A DNA stretch of 64,000 nt from Pithys albifrons albifrons. Lineage: Eukaryota > Chordata > Aves > Passeriformes > Thamnophilidae. Below, piece by piece: positions 49,301 through 62,800 of this stretch; the stretch's first letter is position 1; the number at the start of each line of letters is the position of its first letter. A program made the translations under genes and the position numbers. The stretch lies in contig NC_092471.1 in assembly GCF_047495875.1 (NCBI RefSeq), positions 15,211,001-15,275,000 of the forward strand. The letters are read 5' to 3'. The notes below the pieces were generated by a model. It had not been told where the DNA came from. It ran no database searches and saw nothing but the letters and a program-made list of their open reading frames with translations.

Positions 49301-52300
49301 TCAGGAAATACATCTGTTATTGTCTGTAAGAGCCAAACATTTACAACTGATGGATTGTTTTGATTCCAGAAGAGTGATTGAGAGAATTAGCCCAAAGAAA
49401 AAAGCAAGCAAGGGAAAATGTTTCTCTTTGGGGGGAAATCTCATTTCACTAGACTTATGGCTTAATAGGGTCTGGAACCTTGGCTTTCTCCACAGAAAGG
49501 AATATGTCCAGTGGAGCAGAGTTGTGCTCACTGAACATGGGGCCTCAGTGAGTAGAAACTTCAGAGTCTGCATTGATTTCCACAACAAGAGGCTGTAGCA
49601 TTCCCTCATGTTAAAATTGATTCTGTTTGATACTGTTTATCTGGCTAAGACACATTGACATGATCGTTTTTCAGTATAAGGTTTAGGCTCCTCTTTGTGA
49701 CCACTTTCAGAGAGGATCCCTGGCTGAAAAAAGGCAGAGAAAGAAGGCACCCCAGGAAGAATTGGCCACCGTTAATAACATGGTGTATTTCCAGGTGTTG
49801 GCACTGAATGTCACTCTGACATATTCCCTGAAGAAACCTCAGCGTCTGACTGACATAAGCACAGGTGAGATGTGCAATATGTAACAGTGTGCTCAGGAGC
49901 CCTGTGAAGCCTTTCCTACTCAGCTTCTCAATTCTGCATCTGCTTCCACAAAAACAGGTCTTTTCATAGATCTCAGAGGTGTCACAAAATAGTTTGCATC
50001 TTTCATATTTTTAACGTACATTTTCCCTTTCTTGCTGTAGTGGGCTCAACTATGCCCACCCACCACTATTTCTATTTCAAGGAGCAGTTTTATGACTAAC
50101 TCCTCTTAAAGAGTAGGTTGAAAGAGAGATCAGATACTAAGAGACTTAAAGACTACAAGCCTTGGCATGCAGAGAATGAAGCCCTAAACATTCCTGCACA
50201 TAAACTCAATATAAAGTGCAGGGAAGAAAGTGCTCCTTCTCCTTGATGTCCTCCTTCTACCCCAATCCACTTCTGGTTTATTCTGCTTTAAAAAATTACA
50301 TTTGGTAATTTCTGGATTGAAAAAAAGAGGTCACAGTTATGATTCCTGTTCCAGCCTAGCAGTTACCATCTCTTGAACATCCGTTCACACAAACTCTACC
50401 TACTTCCATACAACCATGTGCATCTTATATTTATTTCTGGACTCTTGGTAAGTGGTACCAAAAGCCCAAATTTTCTTCTGTCCCATCTTTTCATGCTTTA
50501 TTTACAAGCTCTCAGCTATCTGGTAGAAACAGAGCAAGCAATACTTTTTTTCCAAGCCAAAATACTTTAAAGGTAAAATAAATAGTTTGCATTTAAGAAT
50601 TACCTCAGAAATAAATAGTTTATATACTTTATATGTTATTTTAATAAATTAGAAAAGTTTGGGCTCTTAGGTCCTCCAGAATACAGAGTTTTTCAAGTAG
50701 CTGTCAGAGAGCCCTAATTCTCTAATCAGCAGGTGAAGAACCAATGGATCTGTCATGAAGCTTAATTGACTTCTTGGACTAAGACATTCATCTGTTGGGA
50801 AGTTAAAGATGAGTGCCTGGAGCAAGGTCTGAACTTCTTTTTATAAGTCTAAAATTGAATGTCTACTGATGTGACACTAAAAATCACAAACAGACCAGTA
50901 ATATCCTATCAGTGTGAACAGACCAAATCCCAGCAGAAGTCCTGATGGAACTGTAGATACTTCATTTATGGGATATCAAAAATCTTATAAATGAAGATCA
51001 CCTAGCAGTTTCTTAATTCAGACCAGGTCCTCAGAACACACTGAAACTTAAATGCTTTAATCACAGGCTGCACTGCATTTCTCTAATTAGCAAGTGTTCA
51101 TGGAATGTGCTGCTCTGCAACAGGACACATCCTACAGTGGCTCATAATTTGAGTGGGAATGCAGCAGACATTTAATAGCACAAATTAACTTGATGATAAT
51201 GAGGAAGCCTCTCTGTCAGCAATATCACAAATTAAATTATCTGCTACCTCAGTAGTGATGAGGAATAATTAAGAAAGCTACACAATTGCTTACAAATAAA
51301 CCACCAGCAGATCAGCTGAAAGATGTCTGTCTTGGAATCTCTTTGGCATAACAACATTCACTCCCTTAACTCTGATACCATTTGTTTGTAGGTAAACCAG
51401 ATCTTCAGCATTATCTTAATTAAGCTTTTAAAATTTAATTTTCTTTTTCAAAGGAGAGTATCTTGGGCACTACACAGCCAGTTTTCATTAACAATGTAGC
51501 AGCTTCAACAGAGCACTTTCAAGATGGTCAGAAAACAACAACAGAAAGAGCTCTATCAGATGATGGCCCTGGCAGGGGAGGGAGAGAGGGGCTTGTGGAC
51601 ACAAGTCTCTCAACAGTCACTGGAAAACACAATAGATTTCCCAGTGGAACTCAGTCCTTAAGCAACTAAGCTGCAAACAATATTTTAAGGCCACATAGTT
51701 TATTTAAATTAAACTTTTAGTTTGTAGGCAAATATTAACAACTGCAAATACTTGTATCAAAAGTTGTTCTCAGTTTTTGTTTGTTTGGGTGGAGGGGTTG
51801 GACATTTTGAGATTTAACTGAAATTAGACTCTTGTTTTTTTCTACTTTGAAAACAATTGAAGAGACTAGCAGATTATTTTCCTGTAATTAATTAAAACAG
51901 AACAGGATCATCAACTGTTGTAGCTCACTCAAAGAGATTCCAAGACCACTCTTGGCACTTCAGTAATTATTCATATTAACCACAGATGCAATACCCTTAT
52001 GTGGCACTTGCTAGAACCACAAATTCAGAAAGAAGCAAGACAATGAGCAAGGAAAATAGGTAAAGTATGTTGAACTTTAAAAAATTTTGTAAGGGGCAGT
52101 TTATCTTTGGTATAAATCACAATTGTGAAACTCAGAAATATGAACCCTTGCCCCCTTCCCAGCCCTGTCCATGTGATTTTGGATTTTTCACTTTAATGCA
52201 GAAGGTATAGCATCCCATGCATTATACCTGGGAGATAAACTGGCAGCAACTGAGCTTAAAATATCATAGGTCACACAACCCAACACTGATGTATTTTGAA

Positions 52301-54570
52301 CCTTGGCAGATAAGGTTTGTGTGTATCATGTGTTGCTGTTTTAATTCATGCACTTAAGATATTATGCAGTCTTTTGAAGTTAACATACTATTGTAATCAA
52401 GTATGCAAGTGCAAAACAGCTGGTCTAGAAATATTTTGGCAAGCAGAAAACATAAATACTCTCCTAGTGATCTTCCAATTCTCTGTTAATACAAGTGATG
52501 TTAAAATAGAGATACAAAACAATGCAGGTCAGAGGTTTTTCAGTCAACAAGGCAAATGTGACAGTGATGGGGATTGCAGAGCAGTAGTACATTCTCCTCA
52601 ATGAGGGTTTTCAAGATTTCAGGAGAAATAATGTTTTAGCAGTCCCAGTCACCCAGAGGATAAATTACATACACATAAATATATCCCATCAGAGCAAGTA
52701 TGCAGACATTACATTTTTTTACAAGGTGAAAACTCAATAAATAACTAACTTTTAGTTCACAATGCCATCACTGTGTTTTCCAACCTGGTGTCCCTCCCAA
52801 ACTCACACAGTAAGCTCACAGGTAGGAGTATCAAGATTACATCTTGTCCTGCACAAGGCAAGTAAAAGAAAGTGTAAATCTGTAAATCATTCCATATTCT
52901 TGGTCCCCTGAGTTTAGATTATAGATACAGATTTATGAAGTCCTCTCTTTCAAAGGAATGGCTTCAATTCTGCAGCTTTTAGCTTAAAGTGCAATCTCAT
53001 TCCACTTATATAATTTGATAGCAAGGTAAATGTATGCTGATTATCTATCATCCTGTACCTATTTAGGGAGGCAAAGACAAGCCACAGGATACTAAATCTC
53101 TGAAATAGCTACCCACCTTCTCCTCCTCTATCTATATGCATGCGGTTTACAGCCGTGATTGTTTATTTCCCTCAAAAGTGATCTGATAAAGTCCAATGTC
53201 TATAACCTCGGTGACTCACTGTAACTCAAACACAGGCTAGTAAAATGAGTTTGTATCAATACCACTTCTTTCCAAGCAAATAGTTACAATTTGACAGAAA
53301 CTTTTAACAGCCACACAGTTCCACAGGCATTGAGTCTGTAACTTCCTTTTAACATTTCTTAGGTAAAGCAGTAAATTACAAACCCCTGCTGTTACACCGA
53401 AGAACAGTTAAGTATAGGCCAAGAATAAAGCAATTGTGCTTCCAAGGCTGTGCACAGTCCCCTTGTGTGCAACGATTGCTGCAGCCTGTCATCTCCTGGT
53501 GCTATGAGAAACAGGCTGCACAGCACAGACAAACACACAGACCAGCTGTAACACAAACAGGTTTTTATCTAATAGATTGTGTTGTTCTCTTTAAACTACA
53601 ACAGACTCTGACAATGAGAACACAAACATCTGTTAATGGCTGCATGTGTTACTGATAACATGCATCAAGATCTCAGAAAACTGCACTATCGTAATGGTTG
53701 ACTATCAAGTCAGATTTTATAACTGAAGTAGTACAGCTCAATTTTGAGAGACTTCTTTTTTTTTTAGAAGTTTTCTTTTCAAACCATTTTTTAAAACCAC
53801 AAACACTTATAACTCTTGTAACTAACCACAAGGGGGACTTGAATATTTTACATGTTGTCAGATTACTTGATTCCAATATACAAATTTGATAGTAAATTTA
53901 GCCTTAAATCTTAAGTAGCAGTTGACTGCCCTCCCTAAGAGGCTCCTTATAGCCTTATGACTTCAGTTTTTGCAACTCACATCAAACTAAACTCAATTCT
54001 TTACAAGGTAGCAAACCAGAAGGCACAGTGACCGACTGAAGGATTTCTCACCAAGACAATTAGCAATATAAATTCCACCCAGGTGAATATATGTAGGTGC
54101 ATAGCGAGATCATTAACCTTATTATGCCACCGGTCTTGTTTTCAAGCTTCCCACTAATCTGTTGCTAATAGATACAGGTGCCAGAATTATTGCTTACAAA
54201 GGCTCTTCCTTATAATGGAAATAATTTGTGGTGCTGCATTTATCATTCGTGTTTCTAAGATGCCTCTAATGCTAACATAAGAAAGACATTGCAAACCTTT
54301 TGTAACTCCACGGAGGGAAGTGTCAGAGCTTGTTGTCTGCATGTTCCCATCTGTGGTGTTGGCTCACTTGTGAGCCCTGATTAGGTAGTATCTTGTGACA
54401 CAGGAGAGGATCCTGAATTTTGAGCTATGGGTCCTGTGGCCTCCTCCAGAAGACGTTCTCTTTGCTCCACACTTAACTTGCCAGCACTTTGTTCAAACAC
54501 AGCACTTACACCCCGTGTGAAAAGCCTTAATGTGCAGCCCTGCCTGGAGTGACCCGATAGGAACAACGAT

Positions 54571-54623
54571 AAAACACACTTGCAATAGGAACTAGTGTTC
54601 AGCCGAGTAAAAAATGCTGATTT
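54571..54623 (+). repeat. Dispersed 53-bp repeat, copy A
   Basis: Ungapped alignment to 55749-55801 gives 44 identical positions of 53. Shared blocks include AAAACACA, TTGCAAT, GAACTAGT and AATGCTGAT. This copy keeps a CpG (CCGAG) where copy B has CTGAG, as expected if B decayed by CpG to TpG change. The repeat family is not recognised. Confidence 0.8.
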
Positions 54624-54631
54624 ATTTATCC

Positions 54632-54760
54632 ACGTTGTGCGACAGGGAGGCCGGGGAGGATACCGCCCTGGGACGGTGTGGCTCCGAGTGGCAGCAGGGA
54701 ACTGCTCCCCGGAGCACCCCGGGACCCTGCGCTCCCTGTGGGCAGTGCCAGCACTGCCGC
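54632..54760. promoter_or_regulatory. Small CpG-dense GC-rich islet
   Basis: Ten CpG dinucleotides occur between 54633 and 54759, in a window where CpG is otherwise rare, with strongly GC-rich sequence to about 54830. It is far shorter than a standard CpG island. Two overlapping plus-strand frames (90 codons at 54595-54867 and 85 codons at 54614-54871) cross it, without recognisable motifs. It could be an unmethylated regulatory element, a small promoter or first exon, or part of an unrecognised repeat, as it directly adjoins repeat copy A. Confidence 0.4.
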
Positions 54761-54871
54761 TGTGCCAGCACAGAGTTTCTAAAACTTCTCCCCTACCTAA
54801 GGCTCTTCCAGGGCTCTCGCCAGGGTCCTACCACTCTTGCCTCAAAGCACAATCCAATACTAACTGATTAA

Positions 54872-55748
54872 GAACGGACACTTCAAGTAGCCTCCTGACT
54901 CACTATAAAACCCACTTTAATTAATTTGTTGTTTTCACTTCCTTGATGGCTTTGGTACAAACAGACAGTATTCTCTGGATACATTCTTTCCCCAAGTCTT
55001 ACCACACATGTCTGTTAGCTGCTTCTTTGTATTACTAATGACTCTAAACAACACCTTGAGCCGAATCTTGATTAGCGTGTTAATTAGGAAATTCCTAGCA
55101 GGCACTTTTTGTGACAGCTTACTCCCAAACACCAACAGCAAAACATGTTCAGATTGAGACATCAGGTTAAATTAAAAAGATGGACACACTGGAAATGCTG
55201 TCAAACAAATCAATCTACTCTCTACTCCCACTCCCCTTCCCCAGTTTCCAGAGTGCAAGTCCTTAAAAAGCAAATGCTTGCACAAAACTAGTCAAGCCTT
55301 GGCTTCCCAAGCAGCTTCCCGTGAATCTCTTGGACTTCTTTTACTTCTTTGCAGATGCTGGGCTGGGGGCTATGGAAAGCAAGGCCAGACCAGTGCTCTG
55401 AGCACCTCCTTGCCACCTGAGACCTGATCCAGCCTGCAGCTCCTAGGAGGATATGGGAATATTTACACTGAGTGCTGCAGGCTTTGGGGAATGCCTAAAA
55501 GGTCAGATTATGAAACAAGCACAATCATCTCCTCTGGTAATTATCTCTCACAGACAAGTATTTCTCTCCTCTACTTTCCCTTTATTCTTCCAAAGCAAAC
55601 ATAGGGCTGAAAGTTAATCCAGACCCATAGTGGCTGAAGTACTGTTTATGTAGCCTTAAAAAATAGATATGCTTTTACTATTTCTCCCATTGCTGTCCTG
55701 GAGCTAAACGTCATTCAATACACATCCACTACACAAGTAACAGTGATG
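54872..55748. other. Unique DNA between the two repeat copies
   Basis: No gene recognised; the largest frame is 75 codons on the minus strand (54935-55162). The part at about 55020-55150 has mixed, non-repetitive composition and would be a reasonable place to look for a conserved non-coding element, but conservation cannot be judged from one sequence. Confidence 0.55.
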
Positions 55749-55801
55749 AAAACACAGTTGCAATGAGAACTAGTCTCCAGCTGAGTGAAGAATGCTGATA
55801 T
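55749..55801 (+). repeat. Dispersed 53-bp repeat, copy B
   Basis: Direct-orientation partner of copy A, 1178 bp downstream, 44 of 53 positions identical without gaps. It lacks the GC-rich islet that follows copy A; AT-rich sequence follows instead. Confidence 0.8.
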
Positions 55802-57404
55802 TTTTATTCTACACTGCTTAGTGAAAAAAAAGGAAAATACCCATCGTTGCTCTCAGTCAAATAATTTTTTCTGTTCAATAAGACTTTTTTAATATGAATG
55901 AATTCTCAGAGTGTTCCAGTTCTCTCACATAATTTCCTACTGAGTAGTGCTTTAATCTGGTATTATTTTTGGTATTTTCAGTGAGGTTACACAAAGTACA
56001 AGGACTTTTGCAGATAGCTAAGCACTGAGATTAGGCAAAATCTGAACAATACTATCCCAGGTATTTACCATCAAAGGAGGTTTCTACCCTGAAAACAATG
56101 CCATGTTTGTCAATGGTGTGTCACCAAAATATTTAGTTAAACTAGGGCTGAAAGTTGTTTACATAACATATTGGCAGCTGAAAAGGGAAACAGCACCCAT
56201 CCTATGGTAGTAATGCTCAGTAGGTGGTAACTCTGCAAACATTGTCAAGGTTAGAGCTTGTCCTCCAGCACTCCAGGATGTTACTCACACCACTTTGCAT
56301 TTCATTTATTCTAAGCCACCTGGAGTATGGACATCTGCAAACCTGCAACCCTTCTGTATCTCCAAGCCCCTCCACAAGAGGCAGCTTGGTGGGCAAACAG
56401 GTACCGCTTAGGAGGCTGATCTTAAACTCAGCCTACCTTTGGTGTGCCAGAATGTAGCTGATTTTAGCAGAGAAGGGATGAAAGCAATAAAACCTGAGGT
56501 CTTCTCTCATGGTTCCTAACCATAATTCTCACGGTTTGCCTTTTGATCATTTTTCCTTTCACTGATCTTGATGTGGATTAAATCAACTTCAACAGAAAAT
56601 TAACCATGTCGATTCTAACTCACTACTATATGACACAGAAGCATGTTCAGGCCTAGAAGTTTCTTGCAGACAAATGCTGCTACAAAAGGATATTCTTTGG
56701 TGCTGTCTAGCCCAGCTTATAATTTATTCTTGTGGCAATAAGTTATTTGATACAAAGACAGGGAGTACTTTCAGATGCAGAAGATTCATATTCAGGCAAG
56801 TGAGATTATTAAAACCAAGAAAAGAAATGCTAATTTTCAGTGTGAACATTTGAGATGGGGGCTGGGGAGGCTGCTGGTTCTGTCACCAGTTTGAATCTCC
56901 TGCTAAGTAAAAGCATAGGGTGAGAGAATACTTAAATTTAGACTCCCTTCTCTATGTTTCTGGTGATTGGAGAAGAGTGAAAAGAGACATTCTAGGGACT
57001 TATACATAAGTTCAGAGACTTGATGGAAAAATAAAAAGCCTCAATAAGAGAAGAACAAAAAAGAAACAAAGGTGAGAGAGAGAGGAAATTAAGTGTATAG
57101 ATATTTCAAACTGGCCAATAGGGAATACGGAGAAAAAATAAGTTCCATAATAACTACGTTGCCAAGAGTGAGTTATTAAGAAAAATAAGCATGAAAAGAT
57201 GGAAAAGTTGGTCCTGAAGCTGCAGCAAAATTCTCAGCCTTACAGAAAGATGTTAGCACAAATCCTAACCAGGTCATTCAAATAAGTTGTTTCAGAAATT
57301 CTTGTAGTGCTGCTAATTACATGTAGGTGTGGTGTCCCTTACATAGATGCAATAAGGTATTTATCTGGAGAGAAGTAAAGTTTGTGGAAACTTTGGAAGT
57401 CTAG

Positions 57405-57424
57405 AAAACAAACAAACAAACAAA
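57405..57424 (+). repeat. (AAAC)n microsatellite
   Basis: Five AAAC-type units in a row. A simple tetranucleotide repeat. Confidence 0.85.
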
Positions 57425-59862
57425 GGCAACAGCTTCTATCCTATTTGATTAAGAGAAAGAAACTAAATTATAAATATATCAACATTAGTTATTTTTCTCT
57501 TTGAAAGTGGCATTTAATTACCTTTAAGAGTGAAAAATGTATTATGCATAATTTGTTTGTGAAACAGAAAATACTACTGGGCAGGTCTGTGTAATAAATA
57601 CCTGTATGTTGTTTATATTAGAATAATGACAAATGCAGGCAATATTTAAGACAGAGTTGCTCTGCATATTAAGGTATTTACATTTGCCTTTTGCCTATAG
57701 ACATTTCTAAAGTAGGAAAAAAGAGAACAGTTGAAATTCAAAACATTAATATTATTGACTTTTTAGCTAAAAGGTGTTTACATACAGCTTATGAGGCCTA
57801 CTCCCTATAAAAAACACATCACTTTAATGCAGAAGAAATATATATTTTGGAGAGGTGAAAAGTGGAAAATGAATGTGACATTCCTACATATTCATTGAAA
57901 TATAGCTCCAGGGGACATAGAAATACATAGAATATAGGCATTGGACCTGTACACTGATGAAAATTTGAAATCCTAATTAATTTTAGACTGCATCTTAAAG
58001 AACTGAAGTATAGCAGTAATACCATTTTCAAAACTAAGGATTCTTTCACTACTTATTTAAAGTATTTCATGAACATCATTTTTTGTCCCTGTGCAGCTCA
58101 CCATGTTTCCAGATCTGCTTCTTCTTTTTTTTTCTTCCCCCTCGGGGGAAAAAATAAAACAAATAACAACAAATGAGCAGACACTTCCTCATCTACCATC
58201 AAAGCCTGAAGAACCTGCATAATAAAATGAGAAATAGGGTTTTGCCCTTAAGAGTTTGTTAGTGTTTTCTTGATCTCAGATCTCCCTGTGGAACATGAAT
58301 AAAGGAAGAGTACTTTATTCAGTTTAATAATTCTTGCCTTTGATAAGCTTGATGAAAAACTACAAGAAGGCAGCATGTAGAATAATGCCTTTTTTTGAAG
58401 ACAAGGGGGAAGAGTGGATTCTAGATTTCACCCAGGCTATTCAGTCATTTATATGTTACAATTCTTAAAGGTTTTTTATTTTTTTTTCAAGTTGTGCTTG
58501 ACATACCCTTTGTAAGAGCAGCCTATTAGTGTCAAACTGTAATAGCATCAAATTAGGTGATGTGAACACTCAGGCCCTTAAGCCAAGTCTTTTTGCATTG
58601 TGGCAAAAATGCAAGTGTGGGATGAATCATACAGTCCCAATGTATGTTGGTAACTTTGGCTTTATCTGTTCTGTTGAACTGCTCCACCAAGGAGAGAGAG
58701 GCAAGTTGAAATCCTTGATATGTGTGACCTAGAAACACAGAACATCGAGGTGACAGCATCCCTGTCAAGGAGATGTAGGCTTTGAATGAGTTTGTGAACA
58801 TAAAACAGTGTAAGTGAGGAGACTGCCTGGATATTGGCTTGATTTCCCAGAGAACAGACAGTGTATGGTTTCAAAAGCTACTTGGGTCTAATCCAAAACC
58901 CACTGAAAAAGGTAGAAAGTTTCCTGCTGGCTTCAATAGGCTTTGGTCAAGGATAGTGCTGCCTCCAGCCTGATCTCCTGCTGAGAGTATAGTGGATTAT
59001 CCACTAGTTTAGGATTCCTGAAGATTTTATCTTGTTTCAGTATTAGATTTACATAGAAACATGTGATTGATAACACTGCTATCATACCCTCAGAGTGGGG
59101 ATTTTTATTCCTTCCATTTCAAGAATCTTAAAAACAGTATCCTTTCACCAGGAAGGTTAACAAATACCCATGTTCCACAAATTCCCACTTAAAAGAGTGA
59201 AGGAATTATGGCAACACTTTACACAGACAGTAGCATAGACCTGAAGCAAGTTTAGATACAGAATCATTTGCTTTTGACTACTGGAAGGAGAAGGAAAAAA
59301 AATCCTGATTCCTTGACAGCATCAGAAAATAAATAAGGACAGTCATAAGATGGATTTATCAAATTATATTTTAATTTCTAGCCAGTTGCTTGCAGTTATT
59401 TGAATATACTGCTAATTAGTATACATTACCAAATAACCATCAGCATGAGTGAGACTGTGTTATTGTGATGGGTTATCTCACTAAATATGTTGAGTTTGGA
59501 CAAAAAAAAATCAGACTTAAAAGTTTAGGAAGGTTCTAGTTTTAACCGAACAGTGCCAAGTGCATAGACTGCCTTGTTGGAATTCTGCAATAAAGAATAT
59601 TCTTTAATTATTACTATAGCCATTAGTAGTCCTTTATAATGAAATATTGGTAATGTCCTTGACTTTGTTCTGTGGAAAACTTAAGAATTATCCTTTGTGT
59701 TGGTGCAGACCAACTACAGAAGCCTACTGAAGTTCTCTTCCTTGTTGGCATATGTTCCTTGTTCTGTTTTCTGTAATTACCATGCCTTCACTATACACTT
59801 GAATACATGAGACAAGAATGGAAAACATAAAATATTTAATACTAAACCTTCAAGGTGAGTAC

Positions 59863-59886
59863 ACACATATCCATACAGATATGTGT
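59863..59886. repeat. Perfect inverted repeat, 9-bp arms, 6-nt loop
   Basis: ACACATATC (59863-59871) and GATATGTGT (59878-59886) are exact reverse complements. No function can be assigned. Confidence 0.85.
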
Positions 59887-62800
59887 AAGTCCCCTAGTTC
59901 TTATTAAAAACCTGTACCTACACTGTTATTTTAGGCTGAGCACCCTACAGAAAAACATTTCCTTATATCTCAGCAATGCTACAGGGACCATAAGCTGAAA
60001 AAAAACATACAAAAACAACCTACAAAACAAATAAACATTAAAGTTAACTTCCAATTTCAACCTTACCCAGAGCAGATGGAGCCAAAAATCATACATCCCA
60101 TATGGGACTCTCATTGAAAGGCCTGTCATTGAAAGGCAGCACAATATTGCAGCAAGTTTCAGAGAGCGTTTGTCTCTCAGGATAGTGTAAGCTACCAACA
60201 CTGATCAGGAAGGCCCCAACCAGGTATAATCTATGCCAAGGCTGACAAAAAAGTAGCTGCCCAACAGTGGTGGGTTTGAACCCCTGGTGTTTGTTCAGCA
60301 GATACTGAACGAACAGCTATTAATTACAGCACATATTTATGCCAGTGTTCTTCCCAGCTGGAATACAACTCAGTGCATTTCTCTTTGCACAGAACATTAC
60401 AGATTTTAATAGACTAGAGGGAAAGATACAGCAAGAAAATGTAATTTACTTACAGTTCTCTTCCTCTGTCCTTCTGTGTGAAAGAACCTTCTGCAGGAAA
60501 AAGCCTGTGGAGTACATATATTTCAAAAGGATCATGATGGACTTCTTCAGTCTTACTAAACAAGGTAAAAAGACACTGTTCTGTTACAATATCTACAAAA
60601 ATTAGAGAAACTTGAAATCATATTTTATATTCCAAGCCTTAATTTTCCTCCCAGTCTGACTCTTTCCCATTTGAAATTTGACATCTATATTTAAACTCAA
60701 GTCAAGAATTGGACAAAAATTACCCAGTAACTGTCCAGGATGAACACAAGTACCATGATTTGTGACAGAGTTTGGATTTTTTTATTTAGGATTTTTTAGC
60801 TTTTTTCATTAGCACTTTCCCCTTATTTTGAACAAGCAACCACCCACAAACTAACACAATTAAAACACTCATAAAATGTCATAGAACCCCAAATATTCAA
60901 ATGTTCTTTTCCTCTATATTGCTCTGATCTTTATATGAATACATGTTTATTCTGATTCCAAACCTTAAAACTCCTTGTATTTCAATGTTTTCACCCTTCT
61001 TTCACTATAACCAAAGCCATGCTATGCTTGTTTTATCAGGGAAACAGATCCTTCTTCTCAGCCAGAGATCAAATTCCCCATTTCCAGCTGTCACTCAAGC
61101 GGTTGCACTCTATAACTCACGACTCTTGTCATTCAGGCAATCTGGGGGGCAGAACAGCCTCACTGCTGCTCTCTTGACCCTTGGAAAGCCAGCAGCAGTG
61201 TTTCTCAGCACAACAGATTAACCTGCTACTCATGCTCCTTTCTGCCTCTGGCTGCGTCTGACTTCTCATCTCCACTATGAAATAAGTAAATCTGCAGTCA
61301 CTACAAAACCATGGCAGCTGCTAGATTTCACCTCCTCCTCCCCCAGAAAGCAAGGTGCTTTGGGTCTGGCTTCATTTTGACCTGAATTACTGAAATCAAA
61401 AGGGACAAACTTGGACATTCTATTTCATTCCCACTTAGGCATTCATTGCAATAAGCTCAGCTCCCAAATCAACGACCTTGGCGCTGCTGGGGAATGAAAT
61501 GAAGTTACACAGTCCCTGTCTGTGCTGAGAGTGCAGTGACAATCCTCCCACACTGTGGAGTACAGGTGCATCTGGGAAGTAAATAAGGATGCTCTTCTCA
61601 AGTTATCAACAATATTGTAACAAAAATGCCAATAGATCTATTTTCTAAGTTACAACTGTCTTAAGTAGCAGGGAAGTAGTGGTAGAGAAAGAGCTAATTA
61701 AGCAACTATTGGAGGCATTTTTACTGCCTCCTATATTAATGCTTCATTAAGGAACTGGATCTGCACTTAGACTGGAATGATAACAGCATGTACATGTTCA
61801 ACAGAGCATAAATTAGAATATAAAGTGCGGGACAATACAGGTTTAAATGATAATCAGCTGTAAACATAATCTAAAATTTGTATTTTGATTTCAAAGTGTA
61901 AATACCAAGAAGGGAAAGCCATATTTCCTTCATTAAAACAAGCTATAACTTTAAATGGAGAGGTGTTTTTTCCTCACATCATCTAGAGGGAGGTAAAATG
62001 GAATATGACACATGGAGTTTTGCTTCCTTATGATTTTCACATGCAGAATCTGGCAGAATGATTATATGCACACTTGACATCTTACCAGTGCTTTCCATTT
62101 TCTCCTGTAACAAAACTTGGGCAAACAGCAGCAAAGTAACAGTGTTTTCACAAAAGATCACTTGGGTCCCATGGTAGCATGACAGCTTTCCATAAAAATG
62201 AAGCCTGAGCAAGGGCAGGGTTGGGCTGTACCAGCCCAAGAGACCTACCCCATAGAATTGTTCTCCTTCTCATTTGTCAGCTGGAGAGACTTGTGTGTCA
62301 TTAATTCACACTCCACTAAGCATTTCTAATTTTTTATGGCAAGGTGACTGCTTTGAATATAGAGGTTGATATTGCTGAGCAAGAGAGGACTGCATAGATC
62401 TTCAGCAGATGGACAGTTTTAACCTGTCATCAAAATCTGTGCTTTCTTACATAAGGAAAAATAAAAGTAATTTCAGGCCTGACACACATTTGATGTGAAC
62501 CCCCAAGCTCATTCAAATCAAAAACTGTCTTTCATGTGTTTTGTGGAGACATGAAGATCAGCCATAGCCTGCATGGAAATATTTTTTTGCAAACTTTTGA
62601 CCCAAATCAAATCCACAAGTTTCACTTGCATTTAAAATTCCCCATAATGAATACATCCTTCTTGTTTACCATGAAAAAACCCACCCTAATCTATCAACTA
62701 TTGCCTAAATGTTTTTATTAGATTCTTAAAGTCAGAAAATTCTCATATAAGACATGAAAAGACCACAAAATAGATCTGCAGGTTCCGCAGAGAGCAGATA

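Larger units (their letters stand above)
44181..54570. other. Unique AT-rich non-coding DNA
   Basis: No gene recognised over about 10 kb. Overlapping frames on both strands occur at 48772-49104 and 49248-49609 (up to 116 codons) without recognisable motifs. An ATC-type triplet run lies at 45475-45499 and a two-stem hairpin at 46307-46350. From about 53.9 kb on, the sequence looks somewhat less low-complexity and has more CpG, up to the CpG islet at 54.6 kb. Confidence 0.7.

Noticed and set aside
49248..49609. Overlapping open frames on both strands (116 and 102 codons)
   Set aside because: Such lengths are expected by chance over 64 kb in six frames; neither product has a recognisable motif and no splice-site or repeat context supports a gene.
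56224..56457. 77-codon frame with an ISFILSHLEYG segment resembling LINE reverse-transcriptase C-terminal text
   Set aside because: The resemblance is limited to a few residues; neighbouring residues and nucleotide sequence do not follow CR1 or another LINE family that I can recognise.
59926..60201. 91-codon minus-strand frame with hydrophobic stretches
   Set aside because: Hydrophobic frames are common in T-rich DNA; there is no signal peptide layout, no family resemblance and no exon context.
60286..60298. GGGTTTGAACCCC, like a tRNA B box
   Set aside because: It is a palindromic motif; no A box at the right distance and no cloverleaf stems were found upstream.
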